NCBI GenBank assembly: GCA_900317845.1
Contig: ONII01000014.1
Coordinates: 1-47,711, forward strand
Direction: 5' to 3'
Source of the DNA: an uncultured Bacteroidales bacterium
GTDB taxonomy: Bacteria; Bacteroidota; Bacteroidia; Bacteroidales; UBA932
Length of the DNA stretch: 47,711 nucleotides
Positions 1 to 7,555 of the stretch are shown here, piece by piece (the first letter of the stretch is position 1; the number at the start of each line of letters is the position of its first letter). Under the pieces are notes generated by a model that was given only the letters and a program-made list of their open reading frames with translations, was not told where the DNA came from and did no database searches. The position numbers were made by a program, and so were the translations under genes.

Positions 1-237
1 ATTGTAGTACGCGACCGTCTGCGCGTTGATCTGCGGCGTGAAGAGCGCCAGCGCTGCGTCTCTGCGGTCAATCTGCGCATCGCCGATAGCCGCCTGCTGG
101 ATGCGCACCTTGGTGGAATTGGAAATGGCGTAACGCATACAATCGTTGAGGGTCAGTGCAGTAGTCTGGCCGCTGGCGCTGACTGTCTCAGCAAGCGCCA
201 GGGCTATAACTACACACATAATGAAAAGGTTTTTCAT
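1..237 (-). CDS. TolC-family outer membrane efflux protein (N-terminal part, runs off the window)
   Basis: This is the first 79 codons of a minus-strand gene whose remainder lies beyond position 1. It starts with a signal peptide (MKNLFIMCVVIALALA followed by a small-residue cleavage region). Next comes a stretch with LTLNDCMRYAISNSTKVRI, the typical opening of the first TolC repeat (LxxCixyAlxnN..v). TolC proteins are trimeric outer-membrane channels for tripartite efflux or type I secretion. It is probably the first gene of an efflux operon with periplasmic adaptor and pump genes further left, which I cannot see. The gene lies 149 nt downstream of a histidine kinase/response regulator pair and has its own sigma-54-type promoter and inverted-repeat operator, so it is likely the target of that pair. 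Confidence 0.85.
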   Translation of the reverse strand, partial: MKNLFIMCVVIALALAETVSASGQTTALTLNDCMRYAISNSTKVRIQQAAIGDAQIDRRDAALALFTPQINAQTVAYYN

Positions 238-269
238 ATCAATATTTATGTTGAACCATGCCAAACACA

Positions 270-285
270 AGCATTCCCCGTGCCA
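270..285 (-). promoter_or_regulatory. sigma-54 (-24/-12) promoter of the tolC-family gene
   Basis: Read on the minus strand the site is TGGCACGGGGAATGCT. It has GG at -24 and GC at -12 with exactly 10 nt between, against the consensus TGGCACG-N4-TTGCW. It lies about 33 nt before the ATG at 237. The adjacent regulator is a sigma-54 activator, which makes the match meaningful. Confidence 0.75.
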
Positions 286-327
286 AATTGTTAACAGATT
301 GATTCACAGCGCATTTACATAAATCAA

Positions 328-359
328 GGAGTGTAAAGTCTGTAAAAACTTTACACTCC
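328..359. promoter_or_regulatory. perfect 12-bp inverted repeat, likely enhancer site for the sigma-54 regulator
   Basis: The arms GGAGTGTAAAGT (328-339) and ACTTTACACTCC (348-359) are perfect complements separated by 8 nt. Further CTTTACA half-sites follow at about 361-376. The site lies about 45 nt upstream of the -24 element of the tolC promoter. The same TGTAAAG/CTTTACA words recur upstream of the response regulator gene at 2748-2786. It could also fold as a terminator-like hairpin, but the repeated half-sites and the matched second copy favour a protein-binding site. Confidence 0.65.
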
Positions 360-385
360 CTTTACACTTTCCTTTACAGCCGAAT

Positions 386-1267
386 TTACCTGAACCGGAG
401 TTCAAAGACCGTCTGGGTTACATCGCTCCGAACCAGGTCGATGGTGCCGTTGTGCTGCCGCATGATTTGCCGGGCCAGGGAAAGGCCAATGCCGGAGCCT
501 TCTTTTTTGGTGGTGTAGAACGGGATAAAAATCTGCTCCTGGGCAGAGACAGGAATGGGCTCGCCATCGTTGGCCACTTGGACCATCACATCGTCCTCCT
601 TGCCCATCCGGGCAGTAATGTCGATGTGCTTCGCGCCGGCCTGCAGGGCATTCTTGATCAGGTTGATGAGAATCTGCGAGATTTGCCCTTCATCGGCATA
701 AATCATCAGGTCTTCCTCTTCCGGACGATATTGGCAAATTGCGCCACAACTGGCGGCGAATTCGCTGTTCAAAGCGATGACCCCTTCCATCAATTCACTC
801 AGGTCGATGGCTTTCCTCACCGGCCTGGCCACGCCGGAGAGTTGCCGATACGTTTCCACAAACGTGATGAGGTTCTTGGAGGAGTCGCTGATGGTTTCCA
901 AGCCTGTCTTCACATCCAGTTCGCTGTGCCCGTTTTCGTCCATGGACTTCGATAGTGCATCGGAGAGAGAAGCGATGGGTGAGACCGTATTCATTATCTC
1001 GTGCGTGAGCACGCGGATGAGCTTGGTCCAGGAGTCTTGCTCGTGCGCCTGACGCTGCTTCTCGAAAATGGTACGGATACGGTTGAGGGTGCGGTTGAAC
1101 TTGTTCTTGTCCTGGAAACGGAAATTCAGTTCGCCATCCTCCAGCGCGTCCATCATATAGGCTACCTTCTTGATGTCCTTCCGTCTGGTTCGGATAGAAG
1201 CAACCACCGCCGCAACAATGGCGACGATGATGCTTGCGCCCAAAATATGCCAGACGGTAAAGGTCAT
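386..1267 (-). CDS. sensor histidine kinase (PAS-less, NtrB-like)
   Basis: The 293-residue kinase is anchored by a single N-terminal membrane helix (residues 5-25) with almost nothing outside the membrane. A HAMP-like/linker stretch follows, then the phospho-acceptor H89 in the H-box LTHEIMNTV and a HATPase_c domain. The HATPase_c domain has an N-box (INLIKNALQAG), a VANDGEPIP G1-like motif and GSGIGLSLARQIM. It should phosphorylate the receiver of the neighbouring sigma-54 regulator. From memory of the Bacteroidales family, homologues carry a PAS domain of about 100 residues between the linker and the H-box; here NRTLNRIRTIF runs almost directly into the H-box, so that domain is missing. The start ATG overlaps the regulator's stop codon (ATGA), so the two are translationally coupled. 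Confidence 0.9.
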   Translation of the reverse strand: MTFTVWHILGASIIVAIVAAVVASIRTRRKDIKKVAYMMDALEDGELNFRFQDKNKFNRTLNRIRTIFEKQRQAHEQDSWTKLIRVLTHEIMNTVSPIASLSDALSKSMDENGHSELDVKTGLETISDSSKNLITFVETYRQLSGVARPVRKAIDLSELMEGVIALNSEFAASCGAICQYRPEEEDLMIYADEGQISQILINLIKNALQAGAKHIDITARMGKEDDVMVQVANDGEPIPVSAQEQIFIPFYTTKKEGSGIGLSLARQIMRQHNGTIDLVRSDVTQTVFELRFR

Positions 1268-2634
1268 AGGCCGTATTTTTTCAGCTTTGCGTACATCGTC
1301 GGCCGGCTGATCCCCAGCATCTTTGCGGCCACGGAGATGTTTCCATTGCTTCGCTCCATGGCGTCCCGCACCAAGCGTTCCTCCTCCTGCGCGTTGTGAA
1401 GGAGATTCCCGGTCAGGCCGGGAATGACGCCACCCGTCATGCCCGACTCCGATCGGGCATCTAAATCCTTTGATGTAAGGACATTCCCCTCCGAGAGAAT
1501 GACAGCCTTTTCTATTACATTCTGCAGCTCGCGGATATTGCCGCTCCAGTGGCTGCCTTCCAGCACCGCCTTGGCAGAATCGTCTAGCCCCGTTAAGGGA
1601 CGATGGTATTTTTCGGCGAAGCCTTCCAGAAATCGTTGCGACAGCGGAACGATGTCTTCCTTGCGTTCACGCAGCGCCGGCAGATGGATGTGGACCGTAT
1701 TGATGCGGTAATACAAATCCTCGCGGAAACGCCCTTCCCGCACCAGCTGCTCCAGGTCCATATTGGTGGCGCAGATGAGCCGGATATCCACAGGAATAGC
1801 CTTGGAGCCGCCAACGCGCACCACACTGCGGTTCTGAATCACGCGCAGCAGCTTTGCCTGCAGGTGCAGGGGAATATTGCCGATTTCGTCCAGGAACAGC
1901 GTTCCGCCATCGGCCTGCTCGAACTTGCCCACGTGGTCTGTATGAGCGTCCGTGAACGCGCCTTTTACGTGACCGAAAAGTTCGCTCTCGAATAGCGTTT
2001 CGGTGATGGCGCCCGCATCTACGGCAACCATAGGCTTTTCACTCCGGAGGCTGTGGGCGTGGATTTCACGGGCCAGCACATCCTTGCCGGTACCGTTCTC
2101 GCCGGTAATCAGCACAGTGGCATCCGTGGGCGCAATCTTGTCCAGGGTCTTCCGGATGGCCGCCATCGGCCTGGAGGTGCCCCAGAACATCGGGCTGTCT
2201 GCCGTCATGGCCTGCTCCGACTGGGCATCACGCTTCATCGCCTTCCTGGCCTTATCCCGGGCTGCAGTGAGCGTTGCCACGAGTTTGTCGTTGTCCCACG
2301 GCTTCACAATAAAGTCAAACGCGCCGCGTTTCATGCCCTCCACCGCCAAGGCAATATCGGCATAAGCCGTGAACAGAACCACTTCCACTTCCGGAAACAT
2401 CTTTTTGATTTCCCCGGCCCAGTAGAGGCCCTCGTTGCCCGTATTGATGCTGGTGTTGAAGTTCATATCCAGCAGCACCACATCCGGCCGGAAGCGCTCC
2501 AGCGTACTCACCAGCGTCACAGGCGAAGGCAGCGTTTCCACCTCGCTGAAATGCATGGGCAGGAGGATCTTCAACGCCTGGCGAATTCCGGCGTTGTCGT
2601 CCACAATCAGTATCTTTCCTTTCTTCGATGTCAT
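1264..2634 (-). CDS. sigma-54-dependent response regulator (AtoC/NtrC/ZraR type)
   Basis: The 456 residues hold three domains. The receiver (1-125) has phospho-acceptor D56 and acidic pair D12/D13. The AAA+ sigma-54 activator domain (about 145-375) has Walker A GENGTGKD, the sigma-54 contact loop as GAFTDA (a variant of GAFTGA), and Walker [12 protein letters not shown]. The C-terminal Fis-type helix-turn-helix is [21 protein letters not shown]. It is the first gene of a regulator-kinase operon. Between the AAA+ and HTH domains, residues 392-411 are encoded by two head-to-head copies of a dispersed palindromic element, extending the linker without breaking the frame. Likely binding sites are the TGTAAAG/CTTTACA inverted repeats upstream of itself and of the tolC gene, which suggests autoregulation plus control of efflux. 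The signal is unknown. Confidence 0.93.
   Translation of the reverse strand: MTSKKGKILIVDDNAGIRQALKILLPMHFSEVETLPSPVTLVSTLERFRPDVVLLDMNFNTSINTGNEGLYWAGEIKKMFPEVEVVLFTAYADIALAVEGMKRGAFDFIVKPWDNDKLVATLTAARDKARKAMKRDAQSEQAMTADSPMFWGTSRPMAAIRKTLDKIAPTDATVLITGENGTGKDVLAREIHAHSLRSEKPMVAVDAGAITETLFESELFGHVKGAFTDAHTDHVGKFEQADGGTLFLDEIGNIPLHLQAKLLRVIQNRSVVRVGGSKAIPVDIRLICATNMDLEQLVREGRFREDLYYRINTVHIHLPALRERKEDIVPLSQRFLEGFAEKYHRPLTGLDDSAKAVLEGSHWSGNIRELQNVIEKAVILSEGNVLTSKDLDARSESGMTGGVIPGLTGNLLHNAQEEERLVRDAMERSNGNISVAAKMLGISRPTMYAKLKKYGL
1403..1428 (-). repeat. palindromic element copy 1 (inside the response regulator gene)
   Basis: Read on the minus strand it begins GTCATTCCCGG and ends CCGGGAATCT, with an 8-bp perfect stem (ATTCCCGG/CCGGGAAT). 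It is in frame with the host gene and encodes VIPGLTGNL at residues 403-411. Confidence 0.8.
1436..1462 (+). repeat. palindromic element copy 2 (inside the response regulator gene)
   Basis: It begins GTCATGCCCGA and ends TCGGGCATCT, with an 8-bp stem (ATGCCCGA/TCGGGCAT). It lies 7 nt from copy 1 in opposite orientation. On the gene's strand it encodes DARSESGMT (residues 392-400). Confidence 0.8.
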
Positions 2635-2676
2635 CGTTTACAAGCCAAATTTAGTCAATTATTCCCGCACTCGCAA

Positions 2677-2692
2677 TACAAGCGCCGTGCCG
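2677..2692 (-). promoter_or_regulatory. sigma-54-like promoter of the response regulator/kinase operon
   Basis: On the minus strand the site reads CGGCACGGCGCTTGTA. GG at -24 and TTG at -12 match the consensus and the spacing is correct, but the canonical -12 GC is GT. It lies about 43 nt before the regulator ATG and about 57 nt from an inverted-repeat site, much like the arrangement in front of the tolC gene. Confidence 0.5.
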
Positions 2693-2747
2693 CAGAATGT
2701 ATCTTCCTGATAATCAGGTGATTCGGCTTTGAATCGGAAATATAAGT

Positions 2748-2786
2748 GTGTAAAGTTGCATTTACAACTGTAACGCTTCTTTACAC
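2748..2786. promoter_or_regulatory. TGTAAAG/CTTTACA inverted-repeat cluster upstream of the regulator
   Basis: GTGTAAAG (2748-2755) and CTTTACAC (2779-2786) form an outer inverted repeat. Inside, TGTAAA (2749-2754) pairs with TTTACA (2761-2766). The words are the same as those in the 328-359 repeat, so it is probably a binding site for the same regulator. Confidence 0.55.
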
Positions 2787-2826
2787 TTCGCCGGGAGAAA
2801 GGCCTGCCCACAATCCCTCTTCCTCC

Positions 2827-2867
2827 GGGATTCCGGCTTCGCCGGCATCCCTCCCGCCTGCGGCGGG
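2827..2867. repeat. two adjacent GC-rich palindromes in the spacer
   Basis: The first (2827-2851) has arms GGGAT and ATCCC around an inner CCGGC/GCCGG stem. The second (2853-2867) is CCCGCC-TGC-GGCGGG. They resemble REP-type repeats but lack the GTCAT...ATC ends of the coding-sequence elements. The rest of the 2635-2880 spacer holds only the regulator promoter region. Confidence 0.6.
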
Positions 2868-2880
2868 CTATGCAAAGCGC

Positions 2881-2925
2881 CAACAAAAAACCGCGTTCAA
2901 GCAAGCTTGACGCGGTTTTTTGTTG
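2881..2925 (-). terminator. rho-independent terminator after tRNA-Ser
   Basis: A long near-perfect stem runs from CAACAAAAAACCGCGTTCAA to GACGCGGTTTTTTGTTG, with a GCGG core followed by six T on either strand. It lies 9 nt past the tRNA-Ser 3' end and would work in both directions. Confidence 0.85.
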
Positions 2926-2933
2926 CCACTTTG

Positions 2934-3018
2934 CGGAGGAAGAGGGATTCGAACCCCCGGTGCCTTGCAGCACAACAGTTTTCAAGACTGCCGCCATCGA
3001 CCACTCGGCCATTCCTCC
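2934..3018 (-). tRNA. tRNA-Ser (anticodon TGA)
   Basis: The 85-nt minus-strand gene has acceptor stem GGAGGAA/TTCCTCC, D-arm GGCCGAGTGGTCGATGGC, anticodon loop CTTGAAA (anticodon TGA), a long class II variable arm, and a T-arm with GGTTCGAATCC. CCA is not encoded. It reads UCA-type serine codons. It follows lspA by 27 nt but has its own promoter. Confidence 0.95.
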
Positions 3019-3029
3019 AAAAGGGATTG

Positions 3030-3059
3030 CAAAGGTAGTAAAAAATTATTCCTTTGCAA
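3030..3059 (-). promoter_or_regulatory. Bacteroidota-type promoter of tRNA-Ser
   Basis: On the minus strand TTG (3057-3059) is followed by 19 nt and then TACCTTTG (3030-3037), the -33/-7 arrangement of Bacteroidota. It overlaps the 3' end of lspA. Confidence 0.75.
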
Positions 3060-3639
3060 AGAACTTCCAGTGAAAGAGAATCAGATAGATAGCGCCCACG
3101 GTGACGCAACTGTCTGCAAAGTTGAACACCGGTTCAAAGAAAATGTCTCCGCCAACAAGGGGTACCCAGGACGGCCAGGTCCAGAGCGGGAAATAAAACA
3201 TATCCACCACCTTGCCCTGCATAAAAGGAGCGTAAGAGCCCAGCGTAGCCACCGTATCATAGGTGGACTCGCTGAAGATAAGCCCATAGCAAAGGCAGTC
3301 CACAATATTGCCGAACGCACCGGCCGTGATAAGCGTAAGGCCCACCAGGACGCCCATGGGGACGTTACCCCGCCGGAGCAGTTTGGCAATCCACCAGCAC
3401 AGCACCCCGAAGAGCACCACACGGAACGCGGTGAGCAGGTACTTCCCCACTACCCCGCCGAACGCCATGCCAAAAGCCATGCCCTTGTTCTCTACAAAGA
3501 GCAGTTGGAACCAGTTTCCCAGCACCGGAATGCTTTCCCCGAGCGTCATGTTCGTCTTGACCAGGACCTTGATGACCTGGTCAATCACGACCAACACTAC
3601 GCCCACAAGGAGTAAAGACTTCCCCTTAGACCACTTCAT
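3046..3639 (-). CDS. lspA: lipoprotein signal peptidase (signal peptidase II)
   Basis: This inner-membrane aspartyl protease removes signal peptides from diacylglyceryl-modified prolipoproteins. The 197-residue protein has four predicted membrane helices. The catalytic dyad is visible as D114 in GNIVDCLCYG and D176 in FNFADSCVTVG; the stretch between them is longer than in Proteobacteria, as is usual in Bacteroidota. It is the last gene of ileS-dksA-lspA, a gene order I recognise from Bacteroidales genomes, and starts 6 nt after the dksA-like stop. Its substrates would include lipoproteins such as the 8751-9863 product, with Lnt (44278-45873) acting next. Confidence 0.95.
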   Translation of the reverse strand: MKWSKGKSLLLVGVVLVVIDQVIKVLVKTNMTLGESIPVLGNWFQLLFVENKGMAFGMAFGGVVGKYLLTAFRVVLFGVLCWWIAKLLRRGNVPMGVLVGLTLITAGAFGNIVDCLCYGLIFSESTYDTVATLGSYAPFMQGKVVDMFYFPLWTWPSWVPLVGGDIFFEPVFNFADSCVTVGAIYLILFHWKFFAKE

Positions 3640-3645
3640 AAGGAA

Positions 3646-4047
3646 CTACTTACGACCGGTCTTTTCAAGGATAGCTTTTCCTTCTACTGTGGTGGTGGCA
3701 TGCGGAACCAGACGCAGGCGCTCCTTGGGAATGAGTTTCCCGGTGACGCGGCAAATGCCGTAGGTCTTGTTCTCAATGCGCACCAGGGCAGCTTCCAGAT
3801 TCTGGATAAACTTGTACTGACGCTGGGCCAGGGCGCCGGCTTCCTCCTTGGACAGCTGGAAAGCACCGTCGTCCTCTACCGTCTTGAAGGTAGGGGCGGT
3901 GTCCAGGATGTCGTTGCCGCCGGCGTGGGTCATTGCCTCCCGCAGGGTATTGTACTCCGCACGGGCCTTGTCCAACATCTCGTTGATAATGCCGCGGAAC
4001 TCTTCCAGTTCCTCGTCAGAATAGCGGGTTTTGTTGAGCTCTTCCAT
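3646..4047 (-). CDS. DksA/TraR-family protein
   Basis: The 133-residue protein has an acidic coiled-coil N-terminal region and a C-terminal zinc-finger-like domain ending KLIPKERLRLVPHATT. DksA proteins bind in the RNA polymerase secondary channel and tune the ppGpp response. Only one cysteine (C99 in YGICRVTGK) remains of the four zinc ligands of classical DksA, so this version probably does not bind zinc; from memory this is common in Bacteroidota. It lies between ileS and lspA with 6-nt spacers, indicating one operon. Confidence 0.88.
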   Translation of the reverse strand: MEELNKTRYSDEELEEFRGIINEMLDKARAEYNTLREAMTHAGGNDILDTAPTFKTVEDDGAFQLSKEEAGALAQRQYKFIQNLEAALVRIENKTYGICRVTGKLIPKERLRLVPHATTTVEGKAILEKTGRK

Positions 4048-4053
4048 ATCTTG

Positions 4054-7000
4054 TTATCGTTTTACTATCAGTTTAATACTCCCTTCCGTCCATTCTACCT
4101 CCGTAGCCCCCGCAGGTGCTTCTGCAAAAGGATGCAGGCCGATAGAAAGAGACAGTGTCTGTGCCTTCACATAGGCCCCGAAGGCGGATAGGGCATCTTG
4201 CAAATCCGGATCGTCCGCATAAACTTCCGTGTCGATACGGTCCGTCACCTCAAAACCGGAGCTCTTGCGCAGGTTCTGGATGCGGTTGACCAGCTCGCGG
4301 GCCAGGCCCTCCCGGCGCAGTTCCGGCGTCACTTCAATATCCAGCGCCACGGTAAGGGCACCTTCCGAGGCCACCAGCCAGCCGGGCATATCCTCCGAGG
4401 AGATGGCATAGTCACCGGGCGAGAGGACCACTTCTCCGCCGGGCAGTGCCAGCGTGTAGCTCTGCCCTGCTCCCTCCGCCTTTTGGATGGCGGCAATCAC
4501 GGGCTGCTCCAGCGTACCAAACGCGGCGGCGATTTCCTTCATGCGGGCGCCGTAGGTTTTGCCCAGCACCTTGAAGTTGGGCTTGATGCGCAGGGTCATA
4601 ATACCGGTGGTGTCTGCAATGAATTCCATTTCCTTTACGTTCACCTCCGACAGGATAATCTCCTTCACGGCCTCCAGGCAGGCACGAACCTTCTCCGAAA
4701 TCACGGGAATCATCACCTTCTGCAGGGGCTGACGCACCGGAATATTCACCTTCTTGCGAAGGGCCAGCACCAGCGAGGTAGCCTGCTGTGCCAGGGCCAT
4801 ACGCTCTTCCAGCTCTGTGTCGATCACGGCGGCGTTTACCTCCGGCATGAGGACAAAGTGGACAGATTCTTCGCTGCGCTCAGAATGACAGGTTAAATCC
4901 AGGTACAACTGGTCCATGAAGAACGGGGCGATGGGGGCGCCCAGGATGGAAACGGTCTTAAGCACCTGATACAGCGTTTGATAGGCGGCCTGCTTATCGG
5001 CCGTCATCTCACCCGCCCAGAAACGGGCGCGGTTGAGGCGGACATACCAGTTGGAGACATCGTCACAGACGAAGGTCTCCAGGATACGGCCTGCCGATTT
5101 AACGTCGTAATCCTCATAGGCGGCACGAACGTCCCGGATGACGGAATTGAGCTTGGAAAGGATCCATTTGTCCAGTTCAGAGACCGGAGAAGTTACCTTT
5201 TCCGGCTCCCAGCCATCAATATTGGCATAACGGGCAAAGAAGGCGTAGGTGTTGTACAGCGTGCCAAAGAACTTGCGGCGGACATCGGCCACGCCACTCT
5301 CGTCGAACTTGAGGTTGTCCCAGGGTTCCGCATTGGTGAGCATGTACCAGCGCAGGGCATCGGCCCCATAGGTATCCAGGGCCTTGAACGGATCTACTGC
5401 GTTTCCCAGGCGCTTGCTCATCTTGTTGCCGTTCTTATCCAGCACCAAACCATTGGAAATCACACGTTTAAACGCAGGCGTTCCGGAAATCATGGTGTGG
5501 ATAGCGTGCAGCGTATAGAACCAGCCGCGGGTTTGGTCCACGCCTTCTGCGATAAAGTCGGCCGTGGCGCCGAAAGCGGGCGATTCCAGGTTCCTGAGGC
5601 CTTCCTGGGCATAGGGCATGGCACCGGAGTCAAACCACACGTCAATGAGGTCTGTCTCGCGCACCATCTTTTTGCCGGAAGGGCTCACCAGGTACAGGCT
5701 GTCCACATAGGGCCGATGGAGGTCTATCTTGTTGTAATTCTCCAGGGACATATCGGCAGGGTCAAAGCCCTTTTCCTTGAGCGGATTGGAAGCCATGATG
5801 CCGGCGGCAACCGCTTTTTCTATCTCTGCGTAGAGCTCCTTCAGGGAGCCGATGCACTTTTCCTCCTTGCCGTCTTCCGTGCGCCAGATGGGCAGCGGCG
5901 TGCCCCAGTAGCGGCTGCGGCTCAGGTTCCAGTCCTGGATGTTCTCCAGCCACTGGCCAAAGCGGCCCGTACCGGTGGAAGCGGGTTTCCAGGTGATGGT
6001 CTTGTTCAGGGCCACCATCTCATCCTTCACGGCGCTGGCCTTGATGAACCAGCTGTCCAGCGGGTAGTACAGCACGGGAAGGTCTGTGCGCCAGCTGTGC
6101 GGATAACTGTGCACATGCTTTTGCACCTTGAACGCACGGCCGTCGGCCTTCATCATCACGCAAAGGTCAATATCCAGCGTGCCTTCCTCCTCCACGTGCT
6201 CGAAATATTGCTTATAGCCGGCCTTTACATATCGGCCGGAATATTCCTTATACGACGGATCTACCGTAGCGGCGTAGGCGGGTTCCATGTCTTCCAGGCG
6301 CATGAAGCGGCCCTGACGGTCCACCTGGGCCTGCGGATTGCCGTCCTTGTCCAGCGGCATGATGGCGCCGATGCCGGCAGCCGCAGCCACCCGTTTATCG
6401 TCCGCACCAAACGTAGGGGCGATATGGACGATACCCGTGCCGTCGGAAGTGGTTACGTAGTCACCGGAGATAACACGGAAGGCGTCTCCGTCCGGTTTGA
6501 ACCACGGGATGAGCTGATGGTAACGCATGCCAACGAGCTCCGAGCCCTTCCAGCTGCCGCCCAACAGTTTCCAGGGAACCACCTTGTCCCCTGCCTGGAA
6601 GCTTTCCAGCGGAACATTCTCTCCCTTGGGATTGAACCAGGCGCCCACCAGGTCCTTGGCCAGCACATAGATGGCCGGCTGCCCGGAATACGGGTTGAAG
6701 GAAAGCACACGCACATATTCAATCTCCGGGCCCACGCACAGCGCCGTGTTGGACGGAAGCGTCCAGGGCGTAGTGGTCCAGGCCAGGAAATACACCGGGA
6801 AGGCATAGGTACCGAACAGCGGCTGGGAAGCGCCGTCCTTGATAACCTCGAACTGCACCGTAGCGGTGGTGTCGCTCACATCCTTGTAGCAGCCCGGCTG
6901 GTTGAGCTCATGCGAGCTGAGGCCGGTGCCGTCTGTAGGAGAATACGGCTGAATGGTGTAGCCCTTGTAGAGCAGCCCTTTGTCGTAAATTTTCTTCAGG

Positions 7001-7485
7001 AGATACCACAGGGTTTCAATGTAGCGGTTGTCGTAGGTGATGTAAGGGTCTGTCATGTCCACCCAATATCCTACGCGCTCGGTCATGTTCACCCACTCTT
7101 TGGTATATTTCATCACCTCCGTGCGGCAGGTGGCATTGTATTCTTCTACCGATACTTTGGTGCCGATATCCGCCTTGGTGATACCCAGCTTCTTTTCCAC
7201 GCCCAGTTCTACGGGCAGGCCGTGGGTATCCCAACCGGCACGGCGTTTGACCTGAAAGCCGGTCTGGGTCTTGTATCGGCAAATGGCATCCTTGATGGAG
7301 CGGGCCATCACATGGTGAATGCCCGGCATGCCGTTGGCACTGGGCGGCCCTTCAAAAAAGATAAACTGAGGGGCACCCTCACGAAGCTCCAGGGACTTTT
7401 CGAACGCCTGGCTCCGTTTCCATCTTTCCAGCACCTGACGGCCGGTTTCCGTTAAATCCAGCCCCTTGTATTCTTTGAATGTCAT
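4054..7485 (-). CDS. ileS: isoleucyl-tRNA synthetase
   Basis: This class I synthetase charges tRNA-Ile. Its 1143 residues include the HIGH-type motif as PGIHHV near the N-terminus, an editing domain with TTPWTLPSN, the KMSKR loop (KNGNKMSKRLGN) and an anticodon-binding domain. The length fits the long Bacteroidota form. Residues 866-874 (CHSERSEES) are encoded by a palindromic element in a loop of the anticodon-binding domain; the flanking LDLT and SVH look conserved, so the element seems to have replaced or filled a variable loop. A TTG-N20-TAtcTTTG promoter lies just upstream, and dksA-like and lspA follow. Confidence 0.97.
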   Translation of the reverse strand: MTFKEYKGLDLTETGRQVLERWKRSQAFEKSLELREGAPQFIFFEGPPSANGMPGIHHVMARSIKDAICRYKTQTGFQVKRRAGWDTHGLPVELGVEKKLGITKADIGTKVSVEEYNATCRTEVMKYTKEWVNMTERVGYWVDMTDPYITYDNRYIETLWYLLKKIYDKGLLYKGYTIQPYSPTDGTGLSSHELNQPGCYKDVSDTTATVQFEVIKDGASQPLFGTYAFPVYFLAWTTTPWTLPSNTALCVGPEIEYVRVLSFNPYSGQPAIYVLAKDLVGAWFNPKGENVPLESFQAGDKVVPWKLLGGSWKGSELVGMRYHQLIPWFKPDGDAFRVISGDYVTTSDGTGIVHIAPTFGADDKRVAAAAGIGAIMPLDKDGNPQAQVDRQGRFMRLEDMEPAYAATVDPSYKEYSGRYVKAGYKQYFEHVEEEGTLDIDLCVMMKADGRAFKVQKHVHSYPHSWRTDLPVLYYPLDSWFIKASAVKDEMVALNKTITWKPASTGTGRFGQWLENIQDWNLSRSRYWGTPLPIWRTEDGKEEKCIGSLKELYAEIEKAVAAGIMASNPLKEKGFDPADMSLENYNKIDLHRPYVDSLYLVSPSGKKMVRETDLIDVWFDSGAMPYAQEGLRNLESPAFGATADFIAEGVDQTRGWFYTLHAIHTMISGTPAFKRVISNGLVLDKNGNKMSKRLGNAVDPFKALDTYGADALRWYMLTNAEPWDNLKFDESGVADVRRKFFGTLYNTYAFFARYANIDGWEPEKVTSPVSELDKWILSKLNSVIRDVRAAYEDYDVKSAGRILETFVCDDVSNWYVRLNRARFWAGEMTADKQAAYQTLYQVLKTVSILGAPIAPFFMDQLYLDLTCHSERSEESVHFVLMPEVNAAVIDTELEERMALAQQATSLVLALRKKVNIPVRQPLQKVMIPVISEKVRACLEAVKEIILSEVNVKEMEFIADTTGIMTLRIKPNFKVLGKTYGARMKEIAAAFGTLEQPVIAAIQKAEGAGQSYTLALPGGEVVLSPGDYAISSEDMPGWLVASEGALTVALDIEVTPELRREGLARELVNRIQNLRKSSGFEVTDRIDTEVYADDPDLQDALSAFGAYVKAQTLSLSIGLHPFAEAPAGATEVEWTEGSIKLIVKR
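4864..4890 (-). repeat. palindromic element copy 3 (inside ileS)
   Basis: This 27-bp element has ends TGTCATTCT and AGAATCT with an ATTCT/AGAAT stem. It is identical over 27 bp to the intergenic copy at 26130-26156. It is in frame and encodes CHSERSEES. Confidence 0.85.
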
Positions 7486-7503
7486 ATTTTTTATCTAATT
7501 TTG
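7475..7503 (+). promoter_or_regulatory. probable cvpA promoter
   Basis: TTG (7475-7477) is followed by 18 nt and TAATTTTG (7496-7503), about 50 nt before the cvpA ATG. It overlaps the 5' end of ileS and is divergent from the ileS promoter. Confidence 0.5.
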
Positions 7504-7523
7504 CACACGCTTTCTTAAGAGTG

Positions 7524-7553
7524 CAAAGATAAACATTTTAAGTGGGAATAGCA
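7524..7553 (-). promoter_or_regulatory. ileS operon promoter
   Basis: On the minus strand TTG (7551-7553) is followed by 20 nt and TATCTTTG (7524-7531), the Bacteroidota -33/-7 pattern, about 38 nt upstream of the ileS start codon. Confidence 0.7.
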
Positions 7554-7555
7554 AC

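Noticed and set aside
2827-3018. Integration site at tRNA-Ser
   Set aside because: No integrase, no duplicated tRNA end and no accessory genes nearby; the hairpin is an ordinary terminator.
4978-7455. An 825-codon open frame opposite ileS
   Set aside because: It is an antisense shadow; the ileS reading has all expected motifs.
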